From UBA11872 sp965198285 (GTDB lineage Bacteria; Chloroflexota; UBA11872): a stretch of DNA of 64,000 bases. Positions 33,751-42,257 of this stretch are shown one piece after another. Every line of letters begins with the position of its first letter. Position 1 is the first letter of the stretch. The notes beneath the pieces were generated by a model. The model did no database searches and was not told the origin of the DNA. It saw only the letters and a program-made list of their open reading frames with translations. The position numbers were made by a program, and so were the translations under genes. The stretch is from contig OZ240251.1 of assembly GCA_965198285.1 (NCBI GenBank), forward strand, positions 3,348,001-3,412,000, read 5' to 3'.

Positions 33751-34884
33751 TCAGGCCGGGGCGTCGACGCTGGCGTGGGTTTCGGTGAGGACTAGGTCGA
33801 CGACCTGGCGGAGGGCCTGGTCGTGGGAGTCGCCTTCGAGGCGGCGGAGGCGGTAGAGGTCGACCTGGCGGTCGGCGCCGGCGCCTTCGGCGATGATGGT
33901 GAGAGCGTGGCGTAGCTCGGGCTCGCAGTCGAGGGCGCGGGCGTCGTCGGTGACCGTGTCGACGAGTTCTTCGGTGAAGTCGCTGATGTCCTTGCGTCCG
34001 CCGCCGCGTTCGTCGCCGAAAAAGGCCAGCACGCCGTAGCGCTGGGCGAGCCAGCGGTTCTCGGCAATGATCTCTGTGGGCGGCTCCGGCGGCAGCTGGC
34101 CGGCCGTGTCCAGGCGGAGCAGGTAGCGGATGAGGGACGCGTAGAGGGCGACGATGCACATGGCGTCGTCGATGCGGGTGCAGACATCGCAGATGCGCAT
34201 TTCGACGGTCGGAAACTTGCCGGAGGGCCGGATGTCCCACCAGAGTTCGCTGGCGTCGCCGATGAAGTCCATGCGCTGATAGTCGGCCACCAGCCGGTCG
34301 AACTCGGCGCGGGATTGCAGGGGGCCGGGCAGGCTGGTGCGCGGAATGCCTGTCATCAAATTGAGGCGGAAGGACTTGAAGCCGGTTTCGCGACCTTCGA
34401 CAAAGGGCGACGAGGCGGAGAGCGCGTGGAGGATGGGCAGGTAGCGCCGGATGGCGGTCATGACGCGGATGCGCGAACTGGGATCGCCGAAGCCGGCGTG
34501 GATGTGCATGCCGCTGATCAGAAACCGACGGACGCTGTCCTGAAAGGTCACGGCAAAGCGCTCATAGCGCTCGCGTGGCGTGGGGGCCTGGGCTCGCCAG
34601 TCGGCGAATGGGTGGGTTGAGGCGGCCATGACGGCGGCGCCGTAGGTCTCCGCGGCTTGGATGACAACCTGTCGGGTCTCCAGCAGCGCTGTTCGGACTT
34701 CGGCCACCGATTCGCAGACGCGGGAATTGGATTCGATCTGGGTGCGCAGGAACTCCCTGACGAACTTGTGCGGGCCGCCCTGGGCCTCGCACGCCTCGAA
34801 GATGCGGACGTCGGGGTCGGCGAGGAGGTCGCGGGACTCGGGGTCGACGAGGAAGAACTCCTCCTCGATGCCCAGCTTGATCAT
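33751..34884 (-). CDS. ybdK: Carboxylate-amine ligase YbdK (glutamate-cysteine ligase type 2)
   Basis: The product starts MIKLGIEEEFFLVDPESRDL; GIEEEF is the family signature for Mg-ATP binding. HIHAGF, TGIPRTSLPG, DIRPSGKFPTVEMRICDVCT and ENRWLAQRYG follow in order. At 377 residues it is typical of YbdK, which can join glutamate and cysteine weakly; the true substrate in most lineages is unknown. It stands alone, divergent from no clear partner, about 130 bases from the yedK gene end. Confidence 0.9.
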   Translation of the reverse strand: MIKLGIEEEFFLVDPESRDLLADPDVRIFEACEAQGGPHKFVREFLRTQIESNSRVCESVAEVRTALLETRQVVIQAAETYGAAVMAASTHPFADWRAQAPTPRERYERFAVTFQDSVRRFLISGMHIHAGFGDPSSRIRVMTAIRRYLPILHALSASSPFVEGRETGFKSFRLNLMTGIPRTSLPGPLQSRAEFDRLVADYQRMDFIGDASELWWDIRPSGKFPTVEMRICDVCTRIDDAMCIVALYASLIRYLLRLDTAGQLPPEPPTEIIAENRWLAQRYGVLAFFGDERGGGRKDISDFTEELVDTVTDDARALDCEPELRHALTIIAEGAGADRQVDLYRLRRLEGDSHDQALRQVVDLVLTETHASVDAPA

Positions 34885-35014
34885 TGTTTCGTCTTGCTCC
34901 CGAATCCGGGCTGCTCCGGCACGCTCGGGCAGGTTACGGCCACGAGTGGACTTGCGGAGTGGGGCGGGTCATTCCACGAGGCAACTGGAGTGCTGGCGGC
35001 CTGGGGCGTGGAAA

Positions 35015-35689
35015 TCAGAGCAAAGGCTCGATGGCGGTGGACTCGAGCAGGTGGGGGCCGTTGTTGCGGACGGAGTTGACGGCGGGGTTGACGGGGTAGC
35101 CGGTCAGCACGTCAGCGGCGGCGGGTCGCAGGAGGGCGGCGCGCCAGGCGGGGTCTTCGTCGTCAGCGGACAGCCAGGCGCCCCAGTCGCCCGGCTCGAG
35201 AACGACGGGCATGCGGGTGTGGATGGTTGACATGTAGGCGTTGGGGACGGTGGTGATGATGGTGAAGGTGGGGCCGAACTCGTCGTGCGTTTCCCAGAGG
35301 CCGGCGAGGGCGAGCGGGAATCCATCGGAGCGGTGGATGTTGAGCGGCTGGCGCCTGCCGCGGGGGCCAGTCCACTCGTAGAAGCCGTCGGCCGGCACCA
35401 GGCAGCGGCGGCGGCGGAAGGCAGCACGGAAGGCGGGCTTGGAGGCGACGGTTTCGGCGCGGGCGTTGATGGTGCGGCGACCAATGCGGGGGTCCTTGGC
35501 CCAGAAGGGGATGAGACCCCAGCGCATGACCTCAAAGCGCCGGGGGCCGTCCACCACGACGGGGGCCTGCTGGGTAGGCGCGACGTTGAAGTTGGGCAGC
35601 GGGAGGGTGACGGGAGGTTCGGGCGGGGCCGACTGGAAGTACTCGGCCAGGGCCTCGGGGCTGGAGCGGAGGTTGTAGCGGGCGCACAT
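35015..35689 (-). CDS. yedK: SOS response-associated peptidase YedK/HMCES (abasic-site DNA-protein crosslinker)
   Basis: ATG at 35689 gives MCARYNLR, so the catalytic Cys is residue 2 after Met removal, as required to crosslink to abasic sites. NVAPTQQAPVV, MRWGLIPFWAKD, INARAETVASKPAF, FRRRRCLVPADGFYEW, TTVPNAYMSTIHTRMPVVL (Glu and His active-site residues in GFYEW and IHTRMP) are all present. The 224-residue enzyme protects abasic sites in single-stranded DNA. It is divergent from imuA with 52 bases between start codons, so it is probably controlled with the mutasome. Confidence 0.94.
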   Translation of the reverse strand: MCARYNLRSSPEALAEYFQSAPPEPPVTLPLPNFNVAPTQQAPVVVDGPRRFEVMRWGLIPFWAKDPRIGRRTINARAETVASKPAFRAAFRRRRCLVPADGFYEWTGPRGRRQPLNIHRSDGFPLALAGLWETHDEFGPTFTIITTVPNAYMSTIHTRMPVVLEPGDWGAWLSADDEDPAWRAALLRPAAADVLTGYPVNPAVNSVRNNGPHLLESTAIEPLL

Positions 35690-35741
35690 GGTGCCGTCAT
35701 CGTGCCATGAAAGCGTTACAAGTGTTCGCTTTTTGTTTGGT
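35690..35741. promoter_or_regulatory. Shared divergent promoter/operator of yedK and imuA-imuB-dnaE2
   Basis: All control sequence for both units must lie in these 52 bases or inside the genes. CGTTACAAGTGTTCG (35714-35728) is an imperfect inverted repeat whose right half (TGTTCG) matches the Gram-positive LexA half-site; the left half diverges. TTTTTGTTTGG follows, and TATGCT overlapping the imuA ATG could be a -10 box, in which case imuA would start further downstream. Candidate only. Confidence 0.4.
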
Positions 35742-36611
35742 ATGCTGGTTTCCCGTACTACCCAGGGTGTTCCGCTGGCTCTTCTCGACACCGAGCGTCC
35801 CGCCGCGTTGCGGGTGGCCGTGAATGAAATCGAACAGCGCTGGGGGTTGCATGCCGCGGGCCGGCTGTTTGGCGTCAGCCCGCCGGAGGCCGGGTTTTCG
35901 ACCGGGATCGGTGCGCTGGATCAGGCCACCGGGTTCGACGGGATACCCCGGGGGCGCCTGAGCGAACTGACCGGGCCAGCGGGCAGCGGGGCGCTGACGC
36001 TGGGGTGGCGGGTGCTGGGCGCCGCGCTGGATGGGGGCGGGTTGGCGGCCTACGTGGACCTGCCCGGGACGTTCGCGCCGACCGCGGGCGTGGCGCTGGG
36101 GCTGGATCTGTCGCGGCTGGTGGTGGTGCGACCGTCGGACGCCGACGCCGCAGTGCAGGCGAGTGCGACGTTGCTGCGGAGCAATGCCTTCGAGGCGGTG
36201 CTGCTAGACCTGGAGACCGCCCGGCCGCGCGCCAACCGGTGGTCCCAGCTGGCCGACCTGGCGGGACGCGGGGCGGCGAGCCTGGTGGCGGTGACGGCGG
36301 CCGGCGGTCGGCGCGTTGCCGGGCTGCCCTATCTGGCCTCGCTGCGCCTGGGGGTGGCCTGTCGGGGCTGGCGCTGGCAGCGCAGCCGCCTGACCGAGGC
36401 GCCGATGGGGCTGACGCTGGAGGTTCGGGTGCTGAAGTCGCGCAGCGACACGGGGGTGCAGCAGCTGGTGATCGACTGTCCGTTTGTGAGGAGGTCCGGT
36501 GGACCGCAAGACGCTGTGCCTGTGGATTCCGCACTTCCGGACCACGGTGGAAGCGCAGAGGCAGCCCTCGTGGTCGGCGCAGCCGCTGGCGATCTACGCG
36601 CGGCAAGCTAA
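35742..36611 (+). CDS. imuA: Mutasome accessory protein ImuA (RecA-like)
   Basis: The 289-residue protein has a RecA-core pattern: GFSTGIGALDQATG, RGRLSELTGPAGSGALTLGWR, AAYVDLPGTFAP, RLVVVRPSDADAA and AVLLDLETAR. The Walker A equivalent GPAGSGALTL lacks the P-loop lysine, so ATP hydrolysis is doubtful. ImuA links the ImuB/DnaE2 translesion polymerase to the damage response. Its last 113 bases overlap the start of imuB in another frame. The C-terminal 35 residues, which lie in that overlap, look low in constraint (DAVPVDSALPDHGGSAEAA). Confidence 0.88.
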   Translation: MLVSRTTQGVPLALLDTERPAALRVAVNEIEQRWGLHAAGRLFGVSPPEAGFSTGIGALDQATGFDGIPRGRLSELTGPAGSGALTLGWRVLGAALDGGGLAAYVDLPGTFAPTAGVALGLDLSRLVVVRPSDADAAVQASATLLRSNAFEAVLLDLETARPRANRWSQLADLAGRGAASLVAVTAAGGRRVAGLPYLASLRLGVACRGWRWQRSRLTEAPMGLTLEVRVLKSRSDTGVQQLVIDCPFVRRSGGPQDAVPVDSALPDHGGSAEAALVVGAAAGDLRAAS

Positions 36612-38049
36612 CCAGCGGCGGTTGATCGAGGTTTCCGAGGCGGCCCAAGCCGCGGGCCTGCGGCTGGGGATGGCCGTGAAGGAGGCGGCGCAGCGCTGTC
36701 CGCAGGGGGTCTACGTGCCCGACGATCCGCCGCGTTACGCCAAAGCGTTCGAGGCGGTGCTGGATGTGCTGGATCGATTTTCGCCGGTGGTGGAGGACGC
36801 CGGGGTGGGGCTGGCGTTTGCCGACGCGGCGGGGCTGGCGCCGCTGTATGGGGCCGACGCAAAGCTGGGGGCGCGGGTGCGGCGGGACGTGGAAGCGGCG
36901 ACGGGGCAGGTTGGTCAAGTTGGACTGGCGGCGGGGCGGCTGGCGGCTGAGGTTGTGGCGCGTACGGCGGGGGACACGGTCGTGGTTTCCACTTCTGACC
37001 GGGACTATCTGGCCGAACAACCCGTTGACCGGCTCCCGTTGCCGGAGCGGACGATTGCTCACCTGCGCGCGCTGGGCATCGCCACGATCGGGGCGTTCGC
37101 CGGCCTGCCGGCCAACGCCGTACGGACGCGTTACGGGACCGAGGGCGCGCTGGCGCGGCGGCTGGCGCAGGGCGAGGACCCACAGTCCCTGCGAGGGCGG
37201 CCACGGCCGATCGTCCTGGATGAGGCGATCGACTTCGAGTGGGAAGAGCACAACGTCGACCGGCTGACGTTCGCGCTGCAGGCGCTGGCGCAGCGGCTGG
37301 CTACGCGGCTGGCCAACCGGGGGCTGATGGCGCAGCAGGTTGGCAGCCGGATCGAGCGGGCCGACGGGACGGTGCAGCAGTTCACGCTGGCTCTGCCTGA
37401 GCCGTCGGCCGGCGCCGCCAGCTTGCGGGACGTGGCTCGGTGGCGTTTGGAGGCGTGGGCCGGCGCTACCCAGGCCGAGGCCGCCGTGCAGGAGATTCCA
37501 CTCCACCGGCCCGGGGTCGTGCGCATTGGCCTGGACGTGCAGCACTTGGTCCCGGGCGCCGGCACACAACGGTCTCTGCTTGGCAACCGGTCGGAGCGCG
37601 TGGCGCGCGCCAACCACGCGATCAGCCGCCTGCGGGCGCAGCTGGGCGACGACGCGGTGTTCCGCATGGAGCTTTGCCCCGAGGCCTGGATCCTTGAGAC
37701 AGCCGCCCGCCGGATTGACGCCTACGTTGCGACGGGCGCCCAGCACGATGCGCCTTCGCTCTCCCCGGCGTGGCTGGCCGGACTGGCGGGTGCGCGCGGC
37801 CTGACTCGGCTCTTCACCCCGCCCCGTCCGGTCCGCATCAGCGAGATCGACGGCACCAGCCGGGTCACGATCGATGGGACGACCAGGAAGGTGGCTGCCC
37901 GCTACGGGCCGCAGCGGGTGCAAACCGGGTGGTGGGCGGAACCCGTCGACCGCGACTACCTGCACGTGCGGCTGGACGACGGGCGCGGGCTGGTGCTCTA
38001 TCGCGACCGCGTCCAGGCGCGCTGGTTTGCCCAGGGGGCGCTGGATTGA
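36499..38049 (+). CDS. imuB: Y-family polymerase-like protein ImuB
   Basis: The 516-residue protein has Y-family architecture: an N-terminal palm/fingers part with CLWIPHFRTTVEA and AAQAAGLRLGMAVKEAAQRCP, the thumb with LPLPERTIAHLRALGIATIGAFAGLP, and a little-finger-like domain near residue 245 (EEHNVDRLTFALQALAQRL). The catalytic acidic residues of active DinB enzymes are missing (GLAFADAAGL where SIDEA-like is expected), the defining feature of ImuB. A C-terminal RPVRI-type region (PPRPVRISEIDG) probably contacts partners. GTG start at 36499; its stop overlaps the dnaE2 TTG. Confidence 0.92.
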   Translation: MDRKTLCLWIPHFRTTVEAQRQPSWSAQPLAIYARQANQRRLIEVSEAAQAAGLRLGMAVKEAAQRCPQGVYVPDDPPRYAKAFEAVLDVLDRFSPVVEDAGVGLAFADAAGLAPLYGADAKLGARVRRDVEAATGQVGQVGLAAGRLAAEVVARTAGDTVVVSTSDRDYLAEQPVDRLPLPERTIAHLRALGIATIGAFAGLPANAVRTRYGTEGALARRLAQGEDPQSLRGRPRPIVLDEAIDFEWEEHNVDRLTFALQALAQRLATRLANRGLMAQQVGSRIERADGTVQQFTLALPEPSAGAASLRDVARWRLEAWAGATQAEAAVQEIPLHRPGVVRIGLDVQHLVPGAGTQRSLLGNRSERVARANHAISRLRAQLGDDAVFRMELCPEAWILETAARRIDAYVATGAQHDAPSLSPAWLAGLAGARGLTRLFTPPRPVRISEIDGTSRVTIDGTTRKVAARYGPQRVQTGWWAEPVDRDYLHVRLDDGRGLVLYRDRVQARWFAQGALD

Positions 38050-41000
38050 CCCGCCCCGCCTACGCGGAACTGCACGCGCACAGCAACTTCTCCTTTCTGG
38101 ACGGCGCGTCGCATCCCGAAGAAATGGCGGCGCGCGCCGCCGAGCTTGGGCTGGCGGCCCTGGCGATCACGGATCACGACGGGGTCTACGGCGCGGTGCG
38201 GTTATCCCACGCCGCGCGCGAGCTTGACCTGCATCCCATCGTGGGCATGGAAGCCAGCATGGCCGGCGGGCATCACCTGACCCTGCTGGCGTATCACCGG
38301 GAGGGCTACGCCAACATCTGCCGGCTGGCGACCGCGGCGCATCACGACCGGCCCAAAGGCACGGCGGAACTCGATCTCGACACCCTGGCGCGGCACACAC
38401 GCGGCCTGGTGGGACTTTCAGGCTGCCTGCAAGGCGCGATTCCGGCCGCGGCGCTGGGTGGGAACAGCCGCCAGGCCATTGACCTGGCGGGGACGTACGC
38501 CGAGATGTTCGAGGACGACTGCTTTTTCCTCGAACTGCAGGAGCATCGCCTGGAAGCGGAGCACCTGGCCAACGCCGGGCTGCTGGAGGTTGCGCGGCAC
38601 ACGGGGCTGCCGCTGGTGGCCACCAACAACGTCCACTATCACGACCGGGCGCGTGCGCGATTGCAGGACGTGCTGGTCTGCATCAAGCACACGACCACGC
38701 TCGAAACGGCGGGGCGGCGGCGGCGACCCAATCACGAGTTCGGGCTGAAGTCCGCCGAGGAGATGGCGCGGCTTTTTGCGGACGTTCCGGAGGCGACCGA
38801 CAACACCCTGCGGGTTGCCGAGATGTGCGACTTCGACCTGAGCCGCAAGCTGGAATACGGCTTGCCGGCGTATCCCACGCCCGAGGGCGAGTCGGAATAC
38901 GACTACATGGAGCGGCTGGTCTGGGAGGGCGTGGGGCGGCGGTACCCGGACCCGGACGCGACGGTGCGGCAGCGGGTGCTGCACGAACTGCGGTACGTAG
39001 AGGACCAGGGGCTGGCGGGGTATTTCCTCACGGTCCGCGACCTGGTGGCCTTCTGTCATCGCAACGACATTCTGGTCAACACCCGCGGCTCGGCGCCGGG
39101 CTCGATTCTCTGTTACGCCCTCGACATCTCGATGGTCGACCCCATCGCCGCCGGGCTGATGTTCGAGCGGTTCATGTCGCCGGACCGGGACGAACCGCCC
39201 GACATCGACCTGGACATCGAGCACCAGGAGCGCGAGCGGGTCATCCAGTACGTCTACCAGCGCTACGGCCGCCGGCGGGCGGCGATGGTGGCGAACGTGA
39301 TCTGCTTTCGCGGGCGCTCGGCCATCCGTGACGTAGGCAAGGCGCTGGGGCTACCGCTGGCCCAGGTGGACCGGCTGGCTCAGCGCTTGCAGTGGCATCC
39401 CAGCGTGGCGATGCCAGACCCGGACCAGGCCGGTGGGGACGTGCCGCGCGAGGTCTCCGGTCGCGTGGGCCGCGACTTGCTCGAGCTCAGCCGGCAGATC
39501 GTGGACTTTCCGCGGCACTTGGGGATCCATACCGGGGGGATGATCATTTCGTCGCGTCCGCTGGATGCCTCGGTACCGATCGAGCCAGCGACGATGGAAG
39601 GTCGCAGCGTGGCGCAGTGGGATAAGGACGACTGCGCGGACGCCGGACTGTTGAAGATCGACCTGTTGGGGCTGGGCATGCTGACGCTGGTGCAGCGGGC
39701 CTTCCGGCTGATCGAGCAGCGACACGGCCGGCGGCTGGCGCTGGCGGATTTCAGGTTCGACGACCCCAAGGTCTACGACGCGATCTGCGCGGCCGACACC
39801 ATCGGGATGTTCCAGGTGGAGAGCCGGGCGCAGATGCACGTGCTGCCGCAGACCCGGCCACGCTGCTTCTACGACCTGGTGGTGCAGGTGGCGATCATCC
39901 GGCCGGGTCCGATGACCACCAAGATGCACCGGCGCTGGATCCTGCGCCGCATCGGGCAGGAGGCGACCGACCCGGTGTGGCCCGGCCTGGCGTCCGTGCT
40001 GCAGCGCACGCTGGGGCTGCCGATCTTCCAGGAGCAGTGCCTGCAGATCGCCATGGTGGCGGCCGGGTTTTCGGCGACCAAGGCCGATGCGCTGCGGCGG
40101 GCGATGAGCCGGAAGCGTTCGCTGGCGCACATCCAGGCGCTCCAAGACGACCTGATGCAGGGCATGGTCCGCAACGGCATCCCAGCGTCGACGGCTGAAC
40201 AGATCTATGCGCAGATCGAAGGCTATGCGGGCTATGGATTTCCCGAGGCGCATTCCTGCGCCTTTGCGCTGTTGGTGTACGTCTCGGCGTGGTTGAAGGT
40301 GCATCACCACGCGGAGTTCAGCTGCGCGATTCTGAACAGTCAGCCGATGGGCTTCTACAGCCCGCACACGCTGGTGGGCGACGCGCAGCGGCACGGGGTG
40401 ACGGTGCGTCCCGTGGGCATTCAGCACAGCCGCTTCGAGTGCATGATCGAGCCGGACGGCGCGGTTCGGATGGGCTATCGGTACGTGGAGGGCCTGGGGG
40501 AGGCCTACCGCGAGCGCCTGGACGGCGAGTTCGCCCGTGGGGCGTATGGCTCGCTGGAAAGCTTCTGCCGCCGGACGCGGTTGCCCAGCAACGTATTGGA
40601 AGCGCTGGCCACGGCAGGGGCTTTTCGGAGCCTTGGGCTGAGCCGGCGTGAGGCCCTCTGGCAGGTGCAGGCGTACGCCCCGGCCGCCCACGGCGGGGAA
40701 CTGCCGGGGCTGGCGGCCGAACTGGAGGAACCGGTGGCGCTGCCGTCGGCCGACGCGCTGGTACAGGCCCGGATGGACTTTGCCGCCACCGGCCTCTCCA
40801 CGCGCTGGCGCGGTCTGGAATTCCTGCGGCCAGCGTTGGCCCAGGCCGGTGTGCTGCGCGCCGTGGACCTTCCCGCCCTGGCGGCCAGCCGGCCGCACCC
40901 TCAAATCCTCCGGGTCCCAATACCAACGGCCGTTCGCCGGCCGAGCCAGCGAACGCGCGAACGCTCCGCCATTGGGAAGCCACGTTTCGGTGGAGGGGGC

Positions 41001-41426
41001 CTGCCCCGCCACATCGCCACAGGGCGCTATGGCGAGCGTGCCCGTCGCACCGGGAACAGCTACGACGGGCGCGGGAGCGGCCAGCAATTTCAGGGCCTGG
41101 GCGATAGCGGGGTTCCCGACGCCCTGCGCGAACAAGCCTGCACGGGAATCATGGTTACCGTGGCCGGCATCGTGATCAACCGCCAGCATCCGCCCACCGC
41201 GCGGGGATACACCTTCCTGTCGCTGGAAGATGAGACCGGGCTGGTCAACGTGATCATTCGGCCGGACGTCTTCACCCGGTACGAGCGGGCGATCCTGGAT
41301 TCGCCGGTGATGATGGTGGACGGCGAACTCCAGGACGAGCATGGAGCGGTGCAGGTGATGGCCCACACCTGCAGGCCGGTTACGTCGGACTGCCTGGGCA
41401 CGCCGCCATCCCGCGACTGGCAGTAG
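38046..41426 (+). CDS. dnaE2: Error-prone DNA polymerase DnaE2
   Basis: TTG at 38046 overlaps the imuB stop (TTGA) and yields 1126 residues. The PHP domain starts YAELHAHSNFSFLDGASHPEE, followed by the palm with NTRGSAPGSILCYAL, the catalytic Asp pair in PPDIDLDIEHQERERVIQY and the third in LLKIDLLGLGML. LGLPIFQEQ, YAGYGFPEAHSCAFALL and the C-terminal OB fold (TVAGIVINRQHPPTARGYTF) are typical. DnaE2 extends past lesions together with ImuA/ImuB. Residues about 950-1031 (40891-41138) form a non-conserved basic insertion just before the OB fold. The upstream frame from 37770 is a shadow of imuB. Confidence 0.95.
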   Translation: MTRPAYAELHAHSNFSFLDGASHPEEMAARAAELGLAALAITDHDGVYGAVRLSHAARELDLHPIVGMEASMAGGHHLTLLAYHREGYANICRLATAAHHDRPKGTAELDLDTLARHTRGLVGLSGCLQGAIPAAALGGNSRQAIDLAGTYAEMFEDDCFFLELQEHRLEAEHLANAGLLEVARHTGLPLVATNNVHYHDRARARLQDVLVCIKHTTTLETAGRRRRPNHEFGLKSAEEMARLFADVPEATDNTLRVAEMCDFDLSRKLEYGLPAYPTPEGESEYDYMERLVWEGVGRRYPDPDATVRQRVLHELRYVEDQGLAGYFLTVRDLVAFCHRNDILVNTRGSAPGSILCYALDISMVDPIAAGLMFERFMSPDRDEPPDIDLDIEHQERERVIQYVYQRYGRRRAAMVANVICFRGRSAIRDVGKALGLPLAQVDRLAQRLQWHPSVAMPDPDQAGGDVPREVSGRVGRDLLELSRQIVDFPRHLGIHTGGMIISSRPLDASVPIEPATMEGRSVAQWDKDDCADAGLLKIDLLGLGMLTLVQRAFRLIEQRHGRRLALADFRFDDPKVYDAICAADTIGMFQVESRAQMHVLPQTRPRCFYDLVVQVAIIRPGPMTTKMHRRWILRRIGQEATDPVWPGLASVLQRTLGLPIFQEQCLQIAMVAAGFSATKADALRRAMSRKRSLAHIQALQDDLMQGMVRNGIPASTAEQIYAQIEGYAGYGFPEAHSCAFALLVYVSAWLKVHHHAEFSCAILNSQPMGFYSPHTLVGDAQRHGVTVRPVGIQHSRFECMIEPDGAVRMGYRYVEGLGEAYRERLDGEFARGAYGSLESFCRRTRLPSNVLEALATAGAFRSLGLSRREALWQVQAYAPAAHGGELPGLAAELEEPVALPSADALVQARMDFAATGLSTRWRGLEFLRPALAQAGVLRAVDLPALAASRPHPQILRVPIPTAVRRPSQRTRERSAIGKPRFGGGGLPRHIATGRYGERARRTGNSYDGRGSGQQFQGLGDSGVPDALREQACTGIMVTVAGIVINRQHPPTARGYTFLSLEDETGLVNVIIRPDVFTRYERAILDSPVMMVDGELQDEHGAVQVMAHTCRPVTSDCLGTPPSRDWQ

Positions 41427-41446
41427 ACGCGCGTAAGCCTGGGCGG

Positions 41447-42166
41447 CTAGTTGGAGTGAAAGTGCGTTCGAATGACGTGGTTCAGCAGGTCGGCCGTGCA
41501 CTCGGCACAGAAGATCGTGCGGGTTTCGTGTTCTTCCTGAGCAAATGCCAGCAATTGCCCGACATCGGGCGCAAAGCGCAGCGCGCAGCGGTTGAGGCAA
41601 CTCAAGCTGCCGCGCGCGGTTTCCACATTGGTCTGGCGATTGCCGGCGGGGAGTTCCAGCACACGGCCAAACGCGTGGATGGCCAGCCGTCGCAATGCCG
41701 CCTGCCGCAGGGCCCCCTCCGAGATGGCGCGCAGGCGGTGCACGGACAGCACGGCGGCCAGGTTCGGCCGGCAGCTGGAAAACACGTGCGGATCACTCTG
41801 CGGCGAGATGTTGTGCTCGGGAGCGTCCCGCAGGTCATGGTCCAGGATGGCCACGTCGTAGTGCGGCCCGGCCTGCTGCCAGGGTTCCCGCTCGAGCGTG
41901 CGAATGAAGCGAGGCCCGACGATCTGGCCGTTATCCTGGTCCAGACTTTGCTCCACGTACCAGAGCGTGCTCCAGTAGGGCGACCCGCGCGGAAGCTGCG
42001 GGATGACCCAGGTACCGAACGGGCGCAGTTGCCCCCGCTCCACACTGAACCCGGCACGCTGGCCCAACACCAGCGCAACTTCCTGCAAGTGCGCGATCGT
42101 GGAGACGACCGTTTCGGCTTCCCAGCTTTCGACGCCGGGAGTCCACTGGAACGAGATGGATTTCAT
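41447..42166 (-). CDS. Archaemetzincin-like protein lacking the HExxH zinc motif
   Basis: The 239-residue protein resembles archaemetzincins in order of features: an N-terminal alpha/beta part with YDVAILDHDLRD, then AAVLSVHRLR, a long helix (ALRQAALRRLAIHAFGRVLELP, residues 152-173) where the active HExxHxxGxxH should sit, and two cysteine pairs C190/C194 and C220/C223 like the structural zinc site of that family. HELGH is replaced by IHAFG, so peptidase activity is unlikely. A binding or structural role is inferred. It is convergent with dnaE2 (21 bases) and divergent from the GlmL-like gene. Family assignment is by eye; it may be a lineage-specific hypothetical. Confidence 0.55.
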   Translation of the reverse strand: MKSISFQWTPGVESWEAETVVSTIAHLQEVALVLGQRAGFSVERGQLRPFGTWVIPQLPRGSPYWSTLWYVEQSLDQDNGQIVGPRFIRTLEREPWQQAGPHYDVAILDHDLRDAPEHNISPQSDPHVFSSCRPNLAAVLSVHRLRAISEGALRQAALRRLAIHAFGRVLELPAGNRQTNVETARGSLSCLNRCALRFAPDVGQLLAFAQEEHETRTIFCAECTADLLNHVIRTHFHSN

Positions 42167-42257
42167 GGATCAGAGCGGCGCGCGGCGTTGGGCCGTACGA
42201 CTGCGCGTATTCCTCGGGCCTCGTTCATACTGAGGTGAGTATGCGACGCCTGCCACG

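Noticed and set aside
35875..37965. 696-codon frame antisense to imuA/imuB
   Set aside because: Shadow frame created by GC-rich third positions; low-complexity Pro/Arg/Ser content.
39351..41600. 749-codon open frame antisense to dnaE2
   Set aside because: Arg/His/Gln-rich composition with no domain; it mirrors the codon bias of dnaE2, whose motifs are unmistakable.
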